The notes under the pieces were generated by a model that worked only from the letters and a program-made list of their open reading frames with translations, had not been told where the DNA came from and did not search any database. Positions 1-9,648 of a stretch of 64,000 nucleotides of DNA are shown here, one piece after another. Every line of letters starts with the position of its first letter. The stretch's first letter is position 1. The translations under genes were made by a program, and so were the position numbers. The stretch lies in the NCBI GenBank assembly GCA_963575645.1, contig OY754467.1:3162001-3226000 (forward strand). Direction: 5' to 3'. The stretch comes from Xanthostigma xanthostigma. Taxonomy: Eukaryota > Arthropoda > Insecta > Raphidioptera > Raphidiidae.

Positions 1-66
1 ATAGTAATGGTGCGAATGGCGTCTGTTATGACGAGAAACGGACGTTAAACGCATTATTATTATTTT
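1..66 (+). mobile_element. SINE 3' fragment (family S)
   Basis: The window opens inside the 3' part of a tRNA-derived SINE. The stretch from 'gtgcgaatggcgtctg' through 'cggacgttaaacgcatt' and the ATT-repeat tail matches the 3' ends of the copies at 6437-6824, 13447-13846, 34346-34664 and 55661-55918. The 5' part lies outside the window. Confidence 0.8.
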
Positions 67-424
67 TGAGTAATAAATCACGTGAGTTCATTATAGAAAG
101 GTGGGGGTGTTGTTTGTTTTAATACAACATTTAAAACGGCCGGGTTGTTAGACACGAACCCAAGCAAGCGTTGGATATCGCATGTAAACATGATTGTATA
201 CAGCCTGTTGATGGTGCAAGGAGGATGAAGAGTGGTAGTCGTGGACGGGGATGGCTGAAAGTGACGGTGAAGAAGCAACATGGTAGCCGTAACTAGACGA
301 GGGAAGATCCATTGTATTGTTGGAGAGACTGTGTAGAGTTAGCCTATCTAACTATATCTACGGTCACAGTGCAAAACGACTTATGGAGGAATTTTTTATT
401 AATCATTTTCATACCTTCATATTT
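67..424. other. No recognised feature
   Basis: Mixed-composition DNA between the SINE tail and the first MITE. The open frames here are short and show no family resemblance. Confidence 0.5.
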
Positions 425-450
425 TTAAGGTAGTACGAGCACCAAGGCAA

Positions 451-1059
451 TCTATACTAATATATAAAGCTGAAGAGTTTGTTTGTTTGTTTGTTTGAAC
501 GCGCTAATCTCAGGAACTACTGGTTCAAATTGAATAATTTTTTTTTGTTGGATAGCCCATTTACCGAGGAAGGCTATAGGCTATATAATATTACGCTACG
601 ACCATTAGGAGCGGAGCTTTAATGACAAATGTTGCAAAAAGTATCTCAAAAATAAGCTTCTATTTATGTGAAATGCACTAACTAGATACATATACTCATA
701 TTAGTGGTGAAAGAACACAACCTCAGGTAGATCAATCGGTAGCGCATGCGACTGTCAACATCAGGGTCGCGGGTTCGAGCCCCACGTTGGGTGAATATAT
801 TTTTATTTTTTTACATTGCTTTCTTCTAAGGCTTACATTTAAATTTATTTTAATTTTATTTAATTCATTTAAAAAAAATATTATTTAAAAAAAGTTTAAA
901 TACTGCTCTATCGACAAAAACTTTTGAACGGTAACTCCGATCATCATGAAATTTGGACACAACATTCATCTCGGTAAACTAAGATGAATGTGTGTACTCA
1001 TGTCCCTTCCTTCCTCATTCATTCTTTTGCACCCGGGTGAAACCGGGCGGGACCGCTAG
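451..1059 (+). mobile_element. HelA Helitron copy 1, long form with tRNA segment
   Basis: Non-autonomous Helitron. It starts TCTATACTAATATATAAAGC and ends with the hairpin CCCGG-gtgaaa-CCGGG followed by CTAG. It sits between A and T, as Helitrons do, with no target duplication. Both ends are fixed to the base by the interrupted MITE arm around it. A tRNA-Lys-like segment lies at about 721-793. No Rep/helicase coding sequence. Confidence 0.9.
721..793 (+). tRNA. tRNA-Lys(CUU)-derived pseudogene carried by HelA copy 1
   Basis: The 3' half, GGGTTCGAGCCCCACG plus TTGGGTG, matches a typical animal tRNA-Lys(CUU), including the B box. The 5' half is degraded (A-box region 'tagatcaatcggta') and the anticodon loop reads CTGTCAA with an unpaired stem, so it cannot be a functional lysine tRNA. 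It is part of the Helitron and recurs in copies 2, 4, 7, 8 and 9. Confidence 0.7.
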
Positions 1060-1365
1060 TTTTAAATAAAAGGCTTGATTTCTTTTTATATCAAGTTGGG
1101 CTAAGTCTAAACCAATTCTGAAAATTTTAGGGGGGGTTGCCCGATTATTTAAAGAAATAAATGACTTCCAAAGTAGGCATATTTAACATTGGCTTTATGG
1201 TAAAACGGTAGATGGATGATATGTTTTCATTTATTTCTCCAAAACTAGTCGGCGGAAATTAAAAAAAAAACTATTAAAATTAAAGTTAAAACCTTAATAA
1301 ATTATTATTAATAAAAAAAATCAAGCCTTTTATTTAAAATTGCCTTGGTGCTCGTACTACCTTAA

Positions 1366-1776
1366 CTGACTTGTGGCTATATTAACCGAACGTAAGCAGT
1401 TATTTATTCGGTTCATTTGTTCTTCAGCTAGTTATTCCTCCGAATAAATAGCGATAATACAATTCACTAAATTATATATTTACTGCTGGTATAAATCTAT
1501 TCTGTCTTACTTTGATGGTATAACTATTTATTCGCCTGATAAAATAATAATGCCTGCCACATAGATCATAATACCTAACCTATAAATGTGGAGTATTATA
1601 TCTACAGTTTGCTTTTGTGAAATTATTTATGTGTTGTTCATTAACCTTTTGTGAAATGTATGTAAAATTTTTTTGCTATTTTCACCTGATTTTAAACTAA
1701 TTATTTAGATCAAATAATATAAAAAAATCTGATTTCACGTCATAATATGTGAAGAACGATACATACTTCTAGTTTT
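1366..1776. other. No recognised feature
   Basis: AT-rich DNA between two MITEs, with no open frame or repeat shared with the rest of the window. Confidence 0.5.
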
Positions 1777-2111
1777 AGGGAGCGTTCAAAAATTACGTGA
1801 GGCGATTTTTTTATCCCCCCTGTGCCCCTCTAATCTTACGTGAAATTTTTCAAAATGCGTATTTCTAATGTAAACACGTAAATCTGTGCTTGATTACGTT
1901 CGATTTATTTAAAAAAAAACATAATTTTTATGTATGCTTTTTTGAAATTATCCTTTTCCAGGCTACTGTTCTGCCGCTGGAGTCAAGATTCTTGCGGAAA
2001 AAAAATTACGTGATATTTGTCGAGACTCCCCCTCTCTCCCACTTGAGATTGAGTGAGGTTTTGTTCGACCCCCCTCCCCTTCAAACGCCTCACGTAATTT
2101 TTGAAAGTTTT
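1777..2111. mobile_element. MITE with TTCAAAAATTACGTGAGG inverted ends
   Basis: The left end (1782-1804) and the reverse complement of the right end (2086-2107) share about 20 bases around TCAAAAATTACGTGAGGCG. C-rich runs lie just inside each end. About 335 bp, non-coding. The superfamily is not clear from the sequence. Confidence 0.65.
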
Positions 2112-2130
2112 TCATAGAAACTAGTGATTT

Positions 2131-2340
2131 TTTGTTCCAAATATTCTTGATTTCCCGACTTGTAGGTCGTGGTCCATTGGTATTTCTACCCGACGTTTCG
2201 TCTACAACTGCGGTAGACATCATCAAAGGCGATGTGAAGTGTCTTTCTATGCGGCTCACAGGCAAGCGTGTCGACGAAACGTCAGGTAGAAATAACAATA
2301 GACCACAGTCTACAAGCTCGGAAGCCCAGACGATTTGGAA
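2131..2340 (-). mobile_element. Penelope-like foldback fragment with hammerhead-like motif
   Basis: Inverted arms at 2138-2203 and 2272-2338 resemble the ends of the Penelope-like remnant at 15748-16150. On the minus strand 2192-2228 reads TTGATGA, a GTCTAC/GTAGAC stem, then GAAAC: the order of a hammerhead ribozyme core with one extra base before helix II. Confidence 0.6.
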
Positions 2341-2345
2341 TTTTC

Positions 2346-2623
2346 GAAACTGTTTTAATTATTAAGAGGATTAAGCAACCGGTTAGTCACATTCGACGTA
2401 AGCCGTTTTGCTTTTAGGTCATTGATTGAGAACAGCGCAGTGTGCTGTGGGAAACGTGCACACATTTTGTTTTATTATTAGCGAATGGTCACGATGGACT
2501 CTGCGGCGCATTGTCTTTCTGTGGTCGGTTTGGCTAGAGACCACTGTCACGTAGTCGTAGCAAATTCGTAGGTACCATAAGAAAAAAATATTTCACTCAC
2601 TTTTATAGTTGAATTTATTTTTC
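2346..2623. other. No recognised feature
   Basis: Stretch with several CpGs and stops in all frames; no repeat partner in the window. Confidence 0.45.
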
Positions 2624-3062
2624 AATAATAGTATATTGTGCGACTAGTGAGAGAAGGAGAAGATTCCATGAGCGTAAAACGCACGCGAGTGGAATATTCT
2701 CCTTCGATCAATACATAATACTTTATTCAACTAGCAGGAGTAATATGTAATCGGGGCCCTGATAAAAAAGGGAAAAATAATAAATCACTTCATTGATTGA
2801 CGTACCCAACGTCAGTGTATAAACACAAGATTGCCTTGACTTTCGCTGAATTGCGATGCTGTTTTCATATATACAATACCGCCTACCACGTTCCTATTGG
2901 TCCAGAAGCTGCTTGCAGTTTTTTTTCATTATTTAGTGCTTGGGCTTGCTACTGAGTTTCTATTGGTCTAGAAAATTCATTATTACACTAGTGAAGTAAT
3001 ATATTATTTCTCCCACGCTTAGCAGGGCCCCGAAATTACATATTACTCACGCGTGTTGAATA
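2624..3062 (+). mobile_element. Family P element, copy 1
   Basis: Non-coding element of about 440 bp with two parts. The 5' part is an imperfect palindrome (TGTGCGACTAGTGAGAG to a TTCTCC arm). The 3' part is bounded by inverted repeats containing AGTAATATGTAAT and GGGGCCCTG (about 2733-2762 and 3020-3060). Other copies are at 20180-20702, 20703-21231 and 26525-27003. Superfamily unassigned. Confidence 0.7.
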
Positions 3063-3352
3063 AATAAAATTATCGACGAATTTTTCAGACAATATATTAA
3101 CAAAAAATATAATTAATACATTAACGTTTCGATCCGGATTCGACATATTTTTTCAATATTTTGATACTAATTAATTATTTTGAAAGAATTTTATATAAAG
3201 CGAATTAGAAATTAAATATTAATTAGATCCGTTCTGAAGAAGGTCCAAATCCGGATCGAAACGTTAATGTATTAATTTTATTTTTTGTTAATATATAGTC
3301 TGAAAAATTGGTCGATAATTTTATTTATTGAAGAGTTCGAATCAGACGTTAA
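3063..3352 (+). mobile_element. Penelope-like foldback FB-a with hammerhead-like motif
   Basis: Inverted arms with TTATCGAC.AATTTTTCAG and ACATTAACGTTTCGATCC. At 3234-3262 the plus strand reads CTGAAGA, A, GGTCC, AAATCC, GGATC, GAAAC, a hammerhead-like core with one extra base before helix II. Related to FB-b (19897-21364) and FB-c (55943-56457). It abuts the family P element to its left. Confidence 0.65.
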
Positions 3353-3539
3353 TCAAAGATTTGAATTTATTTTTATCACGCAGTTTTAGAAAATTAGCTC
3401 GGGGTGGATCCTCTACTAGAAAACTAATTACACGCTCTGACTGCTAGGTACAATTCGTTCCTAGCACGTGGTCGTAAAGCGGGAATTTATTTTTTATACA
3501 ACGCTGCTAGTCCGGTCAAAAAAATAGTAGTAGGTTTAC

Positions 3540-4135
3540 AATAATTCGTGTAGAGCTGAAAATTGGTACAGGTCTTAGGTACACTATTACAAATGAAATA
3601 TCAAAAGTCCCTACCGATTCTACATCTACTAAAAAAAATTCAAGGTCAAGGATTGAAAGTATCGGTTTTTTGCACTTTTCTCGTAAACGGTAAATGTTAT
3701 CTAAAAATAGGTCAAACAAAATTTGTAGATCATGCAATTGTCTACAAGAATTGTTCTTATACTTTTTTTCCTACGAATTCACTATTCTTTTGAAATGGTG
3801 ATTTAATACATTGAAAATACTAATACCTATGCATATTAATATTTAACGTTATTTTTGACATTTTGGTCCCATATCTCAGGAATAGTGATTCGTAGAAAAA
3901 AAATATAAGGACAGTTTTTGTAGACAATTGCATGATCTACAACTTTTGTCTGACCTATTTTTAGATAACATTTACCGTTTACGTGAAAAGTGCAAAAAAC
4001 CGATACTTTTGATCTTTGACCTTGAATAAATTTTGAAGCAGATGTAGGATAGGTGAGAACTTTTGATATTTTATTTTTAATAGGGCACTTAAGACGTGTA
4101 CCAATTTTCAGCTCTATGCGAATTATAGTGTATTG
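3540..4135. mobile_element. Long inverted-repeat MITE
   Basis: Two arms of about 250 bp (3548-3790 and 3872-4128) are inverted copies, sharing for example GTAAACGGTAAATGTTATCT and its complement, around an AT-rich centre. Outer ends share AGAGCTGAAAATTGGTAC. The frames opening within it are by-products of the palindrome. Confidence 0.75.
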
Positions 4136-4385
4136 AAATGTTTATTTTGATTGGGTTATGCGTACAGGAAACAATATAAAAGACCGATACAGCGATTTAA
4201 ATATACTTGCTTTATCGATGAGTCTGGATCATTAATTTAAAATTAAATTCGACCCTTTACTTTGCAAATAAGGCTTCCTCAATTTTTACAAATGGAAGCC
4301 GAACCTCTATACAACCATAGATGTATATATTAATAGATAGCGGATGCCTATCCTTGAGCACTGTGCGGAATGGTTCCAATTAGAA
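4136..4385. other. No recognised feature
   Basis: Single-copy-looking DNA between two foldback elements. Confidence 0.4.
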
Positions 4386-4850
4386 GCCATATGGAAGCCA
4401 TTTTGTACGTGGAAAACGCCGTAAAAAGCGCGCGGGATTCAAAAAGATTAAATATTCTATAATATGATATTAATGGAAAAACAATAAAACTCGCAGTAAA
4501 CAGTGATATTTCGCTCCAAAACCTACTTTTATACTGAAACGTTTCAAAAATTACAAAACTGAGTATAAATATAATATGAAAGCTTAGAACATTTTACATT
4601 GTCAGATTGGCATCAATGCTTGTCAACCTTGATGCCAAATTGACAATGTAAAATGTTCTAAGCTTTTACATTATATTTATGCTCAACTTTGTAATTTTTG
4701 AAACGTTTCAGTATAAAAATAGGTTTTGGAGCGAAATATCACTGTTTACTGTGAGTTTTGTCGTTTTTCTCAATAAAATCATATTATAAAATAATTAATA
4801 TTTTTGAATCTCGCGCGCTTTTTACGACGTACAAAATGGCTTCTAAAAGG
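4386..4850. mobile_element. Foldback MITE, about 460-bp palindrome
   Basis: Arms 4386-4615 and 4630-4850 are nearly perfect inverted copies, centred near 4622 (TCAAGGTTGAC-like turn). Outer ends read AGAAGCCAT..TTTTGTACGT in both directions. Non-coding. Confidence 0.8.
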
Positions 4851-5315
4851 TACAGGAGGCGCTAGTGTATCCGCAATCTATTAAATATATATATCTATGT
4901 ATACAACGCGTAAACACTAAACATAACCTAACAAATAAAACTTTATATATTGAGGTCAGACGAAAGCGTTGTTGAGTTCTAAATTTTGCGAAGTTTGAAA
5001 GAAGAAGAAAAAGAAGAGTATAGTGAAGAGACGTCTTAAAACAAACACAATTAAAGTAGTGAGTAAACAAAACACAGACGGGAAGATAGTCCAGGGAACG
5101 ACGCAGATGTACGCATTCGGTTCCGTGCAACAGTATCTGGCCGTGGAAATACGAAACAACAGGAGGGACGGTGGTTCTGGAGCGGAGTGATGGTCGGAGG
5201 AAGGGGTAGCACTAAGAGCCGGCCGGTACCACGTCAGACGTGATCGAGGGATGTCCAGTTCAGGGAATTAAATCGATTTATTTCTTTGAATGCAACGTTA
5301 CGCAAATGACAAAAC
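4851..5315. other. Single-copy stretch with a GC-richer part
   Basis: About 5050-5260 is clearly GC-richer than its surroundings (GGAGGGACGG, AGCCGGCCGG) and matches no repeat in the window. It could be an old exon or promoter, but no open frame resembles a known protein. Confidence 0.35.
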
Positions 5316-5329
5316 ACTAAAGACAAATT

Positions 5330-6196
5330 ATTTAAGCAATCTGTCTATACAATTATATATTTAGAAAATTTTCCTGGGCACAATAGACTTGTAAAATGCA
5401 GTGCTATTAATTAAAAAAAAAAAATTGGTTGTCTGTAAAGTCGGTTTACGGACGATAGTTTTACGTGATAACGTATTCCGTAATACATAACCTAAATTTA
5501 TATAATAATTATAATAATTCGAATCTATGATATTGCATCTTTCGCTTCAAATTCAGGTTAATTTTATTTATTTAAATTACTCACCATATAATATAATTGT
5601 TTTTTTAACTTTCTTTCTTTCGTATTTATTTTAAGTCTCAAAGATTAGCTGTCATAATATTTATAAAACAATTGTTTCACTGTTTATATAAAACTCCAAA
5701 ACCTACTTACAATATTTAAGTATTTTCATACGTCAAAAAATTGATTTTTATAATGATAAAATTTGTAAGAAAACGATTTTTTCGAGAGATGAGACCTAGC
5801 TAAAACGATGTTTTGCCCCCCAAAATCCCTTTTCAGTAAATTTCATCCAAATCGTTAGGGCCGTTTTCGAGAAAAGCACGCACAGGGTCAGGCGGAACGT
5901 TACGAACGTTACGACCGTTACGAACGTTAGGAACGTTACACTTTTTCGTACATGCAGCCGGTGTTTTATCAATTTATAAGATTGGTGATTCATCAATTTA
6001 TAAGACGTTATCACGTCAAAACATTTTATTTGCCTACGTTTCGACTAGATCTAATCTTTCTCAAGGCTTTTAGTGTTTAAATGTATTTTAGAGCCTTGAG
6101 AAAGACTAGATCAAGCCGAAACGTTGACAAATAAAATGTTTTTTAATTAATCACACTGCATTTTACAAGTCTATTGTGCCCAAGAAAATTTTCTAA
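5330..6196. mobile_element. Foldback FB1 (Penelope-like type) with 14-bp target duplication
   Basis: ACTAAAGACAAATT at 5316-5329 is repeated at 6197-6210, the target duplication. The arms share TAGAAAATTTTC..GGGCACAATAGACTTG, and the left arm carries an extra segment absent from the right. A HINE-like element is nested at 5420-6020. The centre contains CGAAACGTTG motifs like the other foldbacks. The same family is at 28879-29083. Confidence 0.85.
5420..6020 (-). mobile_element. HINE/Helentron-like family F, copy 1
   Basis: About 600 bp, non-coding. One end has an imperfect hairpin GTCTGTAAA-gtcgg-TTTACGGAC, then ACGTGATAACGT. The other end closes with the inverted motif ACGTTATCACGTC. It sits in an A run of FB1. 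A variable array of GAACGTTA-type 10-mers lies at about 5896-5940. Subterminal inverted repeats, a terminal hairpin, an internal minisatellite and T/A-run targets are the hallmarks of Helentron-associated elements such as Drosophila DINE-1. I take the ACGTTATCACGTC end as 5'. Confidence 0.75.
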
Positions 6197-6436
6197 ACTA
6201 AAGACAAATTGGAAACAAGTTTTGTAGTATTTAACAGAAGAGACTGTGCATTTTATACTACACACTACAGAAGTAAATTTTATGTAATTGTAAAAAAATT
6301 ATATAGACGCAAGCATATTATGACTAACCACTAAAGATAAATAAAAAAAAGTTTTGTAGTATGTACAGAAGAGACCGTGTATTTTACACTACACACTACA
6401 GAAGTAAAATTAGTATGATTGTAAAAAAAAACTATA
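6197..6436. repeat. 131-bp tandem duplication
   Basis: Two diverged copies with a period of about 131 bp: TTTTGTAGTAT recurs at 6220 and 6351, followed by ACAGAAGAGAC and CACACTACAGAAGTAAA. A partial third unit continues after the SINE, from about 6842. Confidence 0.7.
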
Positions 6437-6824
6437 ACAATAATAATGCGTTTAACGTCTGTTTCTCGACTTTATGTCATAACAGACGCCATTCGCACCA
6501 TTACTATTTTCCATCTACCACACTTTCCGTTATTTTCTACATTTTTAAATTTCCACTCAATTAATAGCAATTAAGGAATTTTAGGACATTAGGATAAGTT
6601 AGGCAAGTTTTGAGCATAGGAGTTTGACAGGTAATCGGCCATGGCCTTGAATAAGGAACCATCTCGATATTTATTATGGAAAACCTCAACAAGATGGCCG
6701 GCACAGGAATTACCGTTTCTCGGCGAGAGGCAGCAGTCCCAGACACATCTTCACCCGCCGGGATTCGAACCCGGTACCTCCCGAATGCGAGTCTAGTGCT
6801 CTCACCACTACGCCACCCCGCTCG
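6437..6824 (-). mobile_element. tRNA-derived SINE, family S, copy 1 (full length)
   Basis: On the minus strand it starts with a tRNA-like head (6755-6824) carrying an A box (TGGCGTAGTGGT) and B box (GGTTCGAATCC), followed by a body ending CGTTAAACGCATT and an ATT-rich tail. A GTAAAAAAAAACTATA target duplication lies at 6421-6436 and about 6825-6841. 388 bp. The head would act as an internal Pol III promoter (family knowledge). Confidence 0.88.
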
Positions 6825-6841
6825 GTAAAAAAAAAACTATA

Positions 6842-7073
6842 TATAGACACAACGGACATAAAATTATTTGTGGCAGCGAAACTTTAAAAATTGATTTGTA
6901 GTGGACAAACGGGTAAAAATGGTGGAAGTACAGAACCACTAAAGTCGTAAAAAAATTCCCACACTTTTTTTGAGGGTTGAAATCTATATTACAAATAGTT
7001 AATAGAATATTATTGGGCGACGCGAGATTTTGAACTCAAAAAATACTGACACGATATTAAATAATAAATTTTT
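6842..7073. other. No recognised feature beyond a partial tandem unit
   Basis: Begins with the remains of the 131-bp unit (TATATAGACAC), then unique AT-rich DNA. Confidence 0.4.
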
Positions 7074-7320
7074 GAAGTGAAAACTTCTTTAGCGGCGTTG
7101 TACACTTTTTTTGTAACGGGTAAAAAATGTTAAACTCGCGTCAGGTAAAGTAAGAACTGGGTGAGCGAGAAAACTCTCTCTTTTATTTATACAACGTTAG
7201 ACATCTAGCGTTGAAATATCGTACATCAAAATGCAATCTATGATACAAACCATTTTGATCGAAAATTCGTAAGACGTTAATATTCAAGTTTTCACTTCTG
7301 CCGGCACTCCCGGAGTGCAA
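7074..7320 (+). mobile_element. Family G MITE, copy 1
   Basis: Starts GAAGTGAAAACTTCTTTAGC and ends with the inverted CAAGTTTTCACTTC. The shared sequence runs on through TGCCGGCACTCC at the right end. A second nearly full copy is at 45990-46222 and a deleted one at 42322-42472. Non-coding, about 245 bp. Confidence 0.75.
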
Positions 7321-7325
7321 CCCGT

Positions 7326-7988
7326 CTTTTTTTCTGTGTCACTTTGTTCAATTAAGTAATGATTTAATAGTAAAAATTTTACCAACCCCATTCAGGTGAA
7401 AATATATAAGTATAATATGCATACAGCAACAGCGCATCGTCAGACTGCAGTGTTACAGTGTAGGGTTTAAATAATTATCTTTCCAGCGAACTATATAACT
7501 ACGTGAGTCATGCGTTTTTAATTTGTTTAATATTATTCTATACCTTGTCAACCCGCAACGTACCGAGCTATCTTGTTTTGTTTTGGATTTATTATAATTA
7601 TGTTAATTTAGAATGCGTTGAAATATTTTTGAAAAACGTGGGTTGCGTTTGTATAGTAAAGGCCGAACTTACCAAATTTACTCTTTTTGAAAATGAAAAG
7701 TTTTTACAAATTGTTAAATAGAGTTAAATGACGATTCCGAGTCTCCAGTTCTCAAATTCTTCACCGAGAACTGGTGAACGTATCAACGGGGGTTTCAGTT
7801 GATCAATAATAAATAATAAATTGAAACTATAAATTGGTACAGTACGGGAAAAAAAGTTTAGATTGCTACAACCTACTGAAAAATGTGGAAAACCTTTTTC
7901 AGTATTTTATGTGGTTCTTTATAATTAAACTTAAAATAGAGAATTCAAATAAACTCAAATAAAATGCAAAATATTACTTTATATTATA
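7326..7988. other. Single-copy stretch; candidate promoter inside
   Basis: Apart from the promoter-like site at about 7400-7505, nothing recognised. The 72-codon frame at 7503-7721 has no family resemblance. Confidence 0.4.
7400..7505 (+). promoter_or_regulatory. Candidate core promoter and first-exon donor
   Basis: TATATAAG at about 7406 is followed about 30 bp later by TCAGACTGCAGTG, an arthropod initiator-like TCA start, and then by a consensus splice donor (AC|GTGAGT) near 7499. Spacing and order fit the start of a transcript with a short first exon. No downstream exon was identified, so this is a suggestion only. Confidence 0.25.
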
Positions 7989-8337
7989 CTAGCGGCCCTG
8001 TACGTGCTTCGCTACGTATAAAGTGAAATAATAAAACAATTTAATTGGAACATCTATCTATCTATCTATTTTATTTATTTTAAAATATACATGGACGTAT
8101 ATGTGTGTATGTCGAGCACTCCGGCTGCGCCGTCGTGCCCGGTGCAAAAGAACGAATGGGGAAGGAAGAAAAAAAATTTAGGGGTGGACTACCCCTAACA
8201 TTTAGGGGGATGAAAAATAGATGTTGGCCGATTCTCATAGATACCGGATAAGCACAAAAAATTTCATCAAAATCGGTCAAGCCGTTTCGGAGGAGTATGG
8301 CAACGAAAACTGTGACACGAGAATTTTATATATTAGA
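7989..8337 (-). mobile_element. Helitron of a third family (HelC)
   Basis: On the minus strand it starts TCTAATATATAAAATTCTCG and ends ..ACAGGGCCGCTAG, between A and T. A subterminal TACGTagcgaagcACGTA hairpin precedes the end. About 349 bp, non-coding. It shares the GCCGCTAG terminus style with HelA but not its body. Confidence 0.8.
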
Positions 8338-8428
8338 TTTATATATAATTTTTGTATTTTTCATTAACTGATTTATAATTAATTTCTTCTTATTTCAAGC
8401 GATATAGAACTAAAATTATAGCTTAAAA

Positions 8429-8640
8429 AAAAACTAAAAAACACGCTTTTCTAGCAATATGGACTAAAAAGTGAAAAATAATTTTATTCAACAGCGATAG
8501 GGAGTCTTTCAACTTATTCAAAAAATTAAATTATTACAAGTTGGGGGACTTCCAATCGCTGTTGAACAAAATCTTTATATTTTAAAATTATTTTTCACTT
8601 TTCAGTCCATACATAAAAACTTTTTTTTTAGTTTTTTTAA
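8429..8640. mobile_element. Palindromic MITE, family W, copy 1
   Basis: Arms share AAAAGTGAAAAATAATTTTA and CAACAGCGAT with inverted copies around the centre near 8530. The outer AAAAAAACTAAAAAA end is also found at the element at 47916-48203. Confidence 0.7.
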
Positions 8641-8645
8641 ACTAT

Positions 8646-8917
8646 AAATGAACGTCTACGGGTAGACAACGCAACGTACAGTCTGCGCGGCACGTTAGCC
8701 GGCTTACACTAGATTTTCAAATTGAGTAATCAATTTAATATATTTATATAAATTACTGTATATTGTCATGGGTTTTACAATTTAAAATTATTCAGACGTC
8801 TGGAACTGGGCAAAAATTAATTTCAAAGATTCCATTAGATGTAGATGCGAGTGAAGCTAATAAAAGAGTGTTAATAAAATAGCGGATAGATTTTTAAGTT
8901 TAATAAACTGAACTGGC
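8646..8917. other. No recognised feature
   Basis: AT-rich, no frames or repeat partners. Confidence 0.4.
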
Positions 8918-8921
8918 TTAA

Positions 8922-9644
8922 GGACGTTGAGCCGTTTTACGAAGATAATGAAAAAAATCTGAAATAAAGTTTTTTAATAGATTTTTTTATGACAAAATTT
9001 TCTGTAAAAAATCCAAAATCATTAGGAGATTTATAAAGTTAAAAATTCAAAAAAAATTTTACATGTAGTCTTATGGAAAATATGTCAACCTAGCATGCAA
9101 AGGATAAATTTTAATTTTTTGCAAATAACCAAATAATGTCAGCAGTTCCGAAAACTAACTATATAAAGCATCGATGTCTTACGCATTTTTTAATATTTTT
9201 TCCAATTTAATTTGAAGACTTTTAATCAATAAAAAAAATTATTAAACCTTGGCACTTTTTGATTATGGACTTTTATTTTTGACAGTTTTAACAATTTTAA
9301 CTGAATTTTCAACTTTTTAATGATTTAATTTTAATTTTTATTACTTCTAATTTCTTTTTTTAATTATTTACTGCAAAAAATATAATATAACATGATATAA
9401 ATACTGATATTTACATACATTTATTTTTTCTAACCTAACTTTGTACAAAAAAATTCAAAAGTATGTCCATTAAGTAAAATACTGAAATAATTAATTAACA
9501 TTAAGAAAATATATTTATTTATGCCTTTATGACAATAATTTATTGGTATCATCGACTTATAACCTTTTGTAAAAATTTATTATGGAAAAGTTCCCATTTA
9601 GAATTCGACTTACTTTTGATTAGGACTGTAACGCATCAACCTCC
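8922..9644 (+). mobile_element. TTAA MITE family M, copy 1
   Basis: Flanked by TTAA (8918-8921 and 9645-9648). Ends read GGACGTTGAGCCGTT and, inward from the right, GGAGGTTGATGCGTT. Copies 2 (18601-19309) and 3 (52696-53385) are nearly the same throughout, so spread was fairly recent. About 720 bp, no coding sequence. TTAA target use suggests a piggyBac-type source. Confidence 0.85.
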
Positions 9645-9648
9645 TTAA

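Larger units (their letters stand above)
429..1361. mobile_element. TTAA-flanked MITE with 41-bp TIRs, split by a Helitron
   Basis: TTAA lies at 425-428 and 1362-1365. The right arm (1321-1361) begins GGTAGTACGAGC when read inward. The left arm is 429-450 plus 1060-1078; joining these across the Helitron at 451-1059 gives 41 of 41 matching bases. Without the insert the element is about 324 bp. TTAA target duplication suggests piggyBac-type mobilisation (inference). No coding sequence is present. Confidence 0.85.

Noticed and set aside
721-793. Functional lysine or aspartate tRNA gene
   Set aside because: The anticodon stem is unpaired and the 5' half degraded; it is Helitron cargo.
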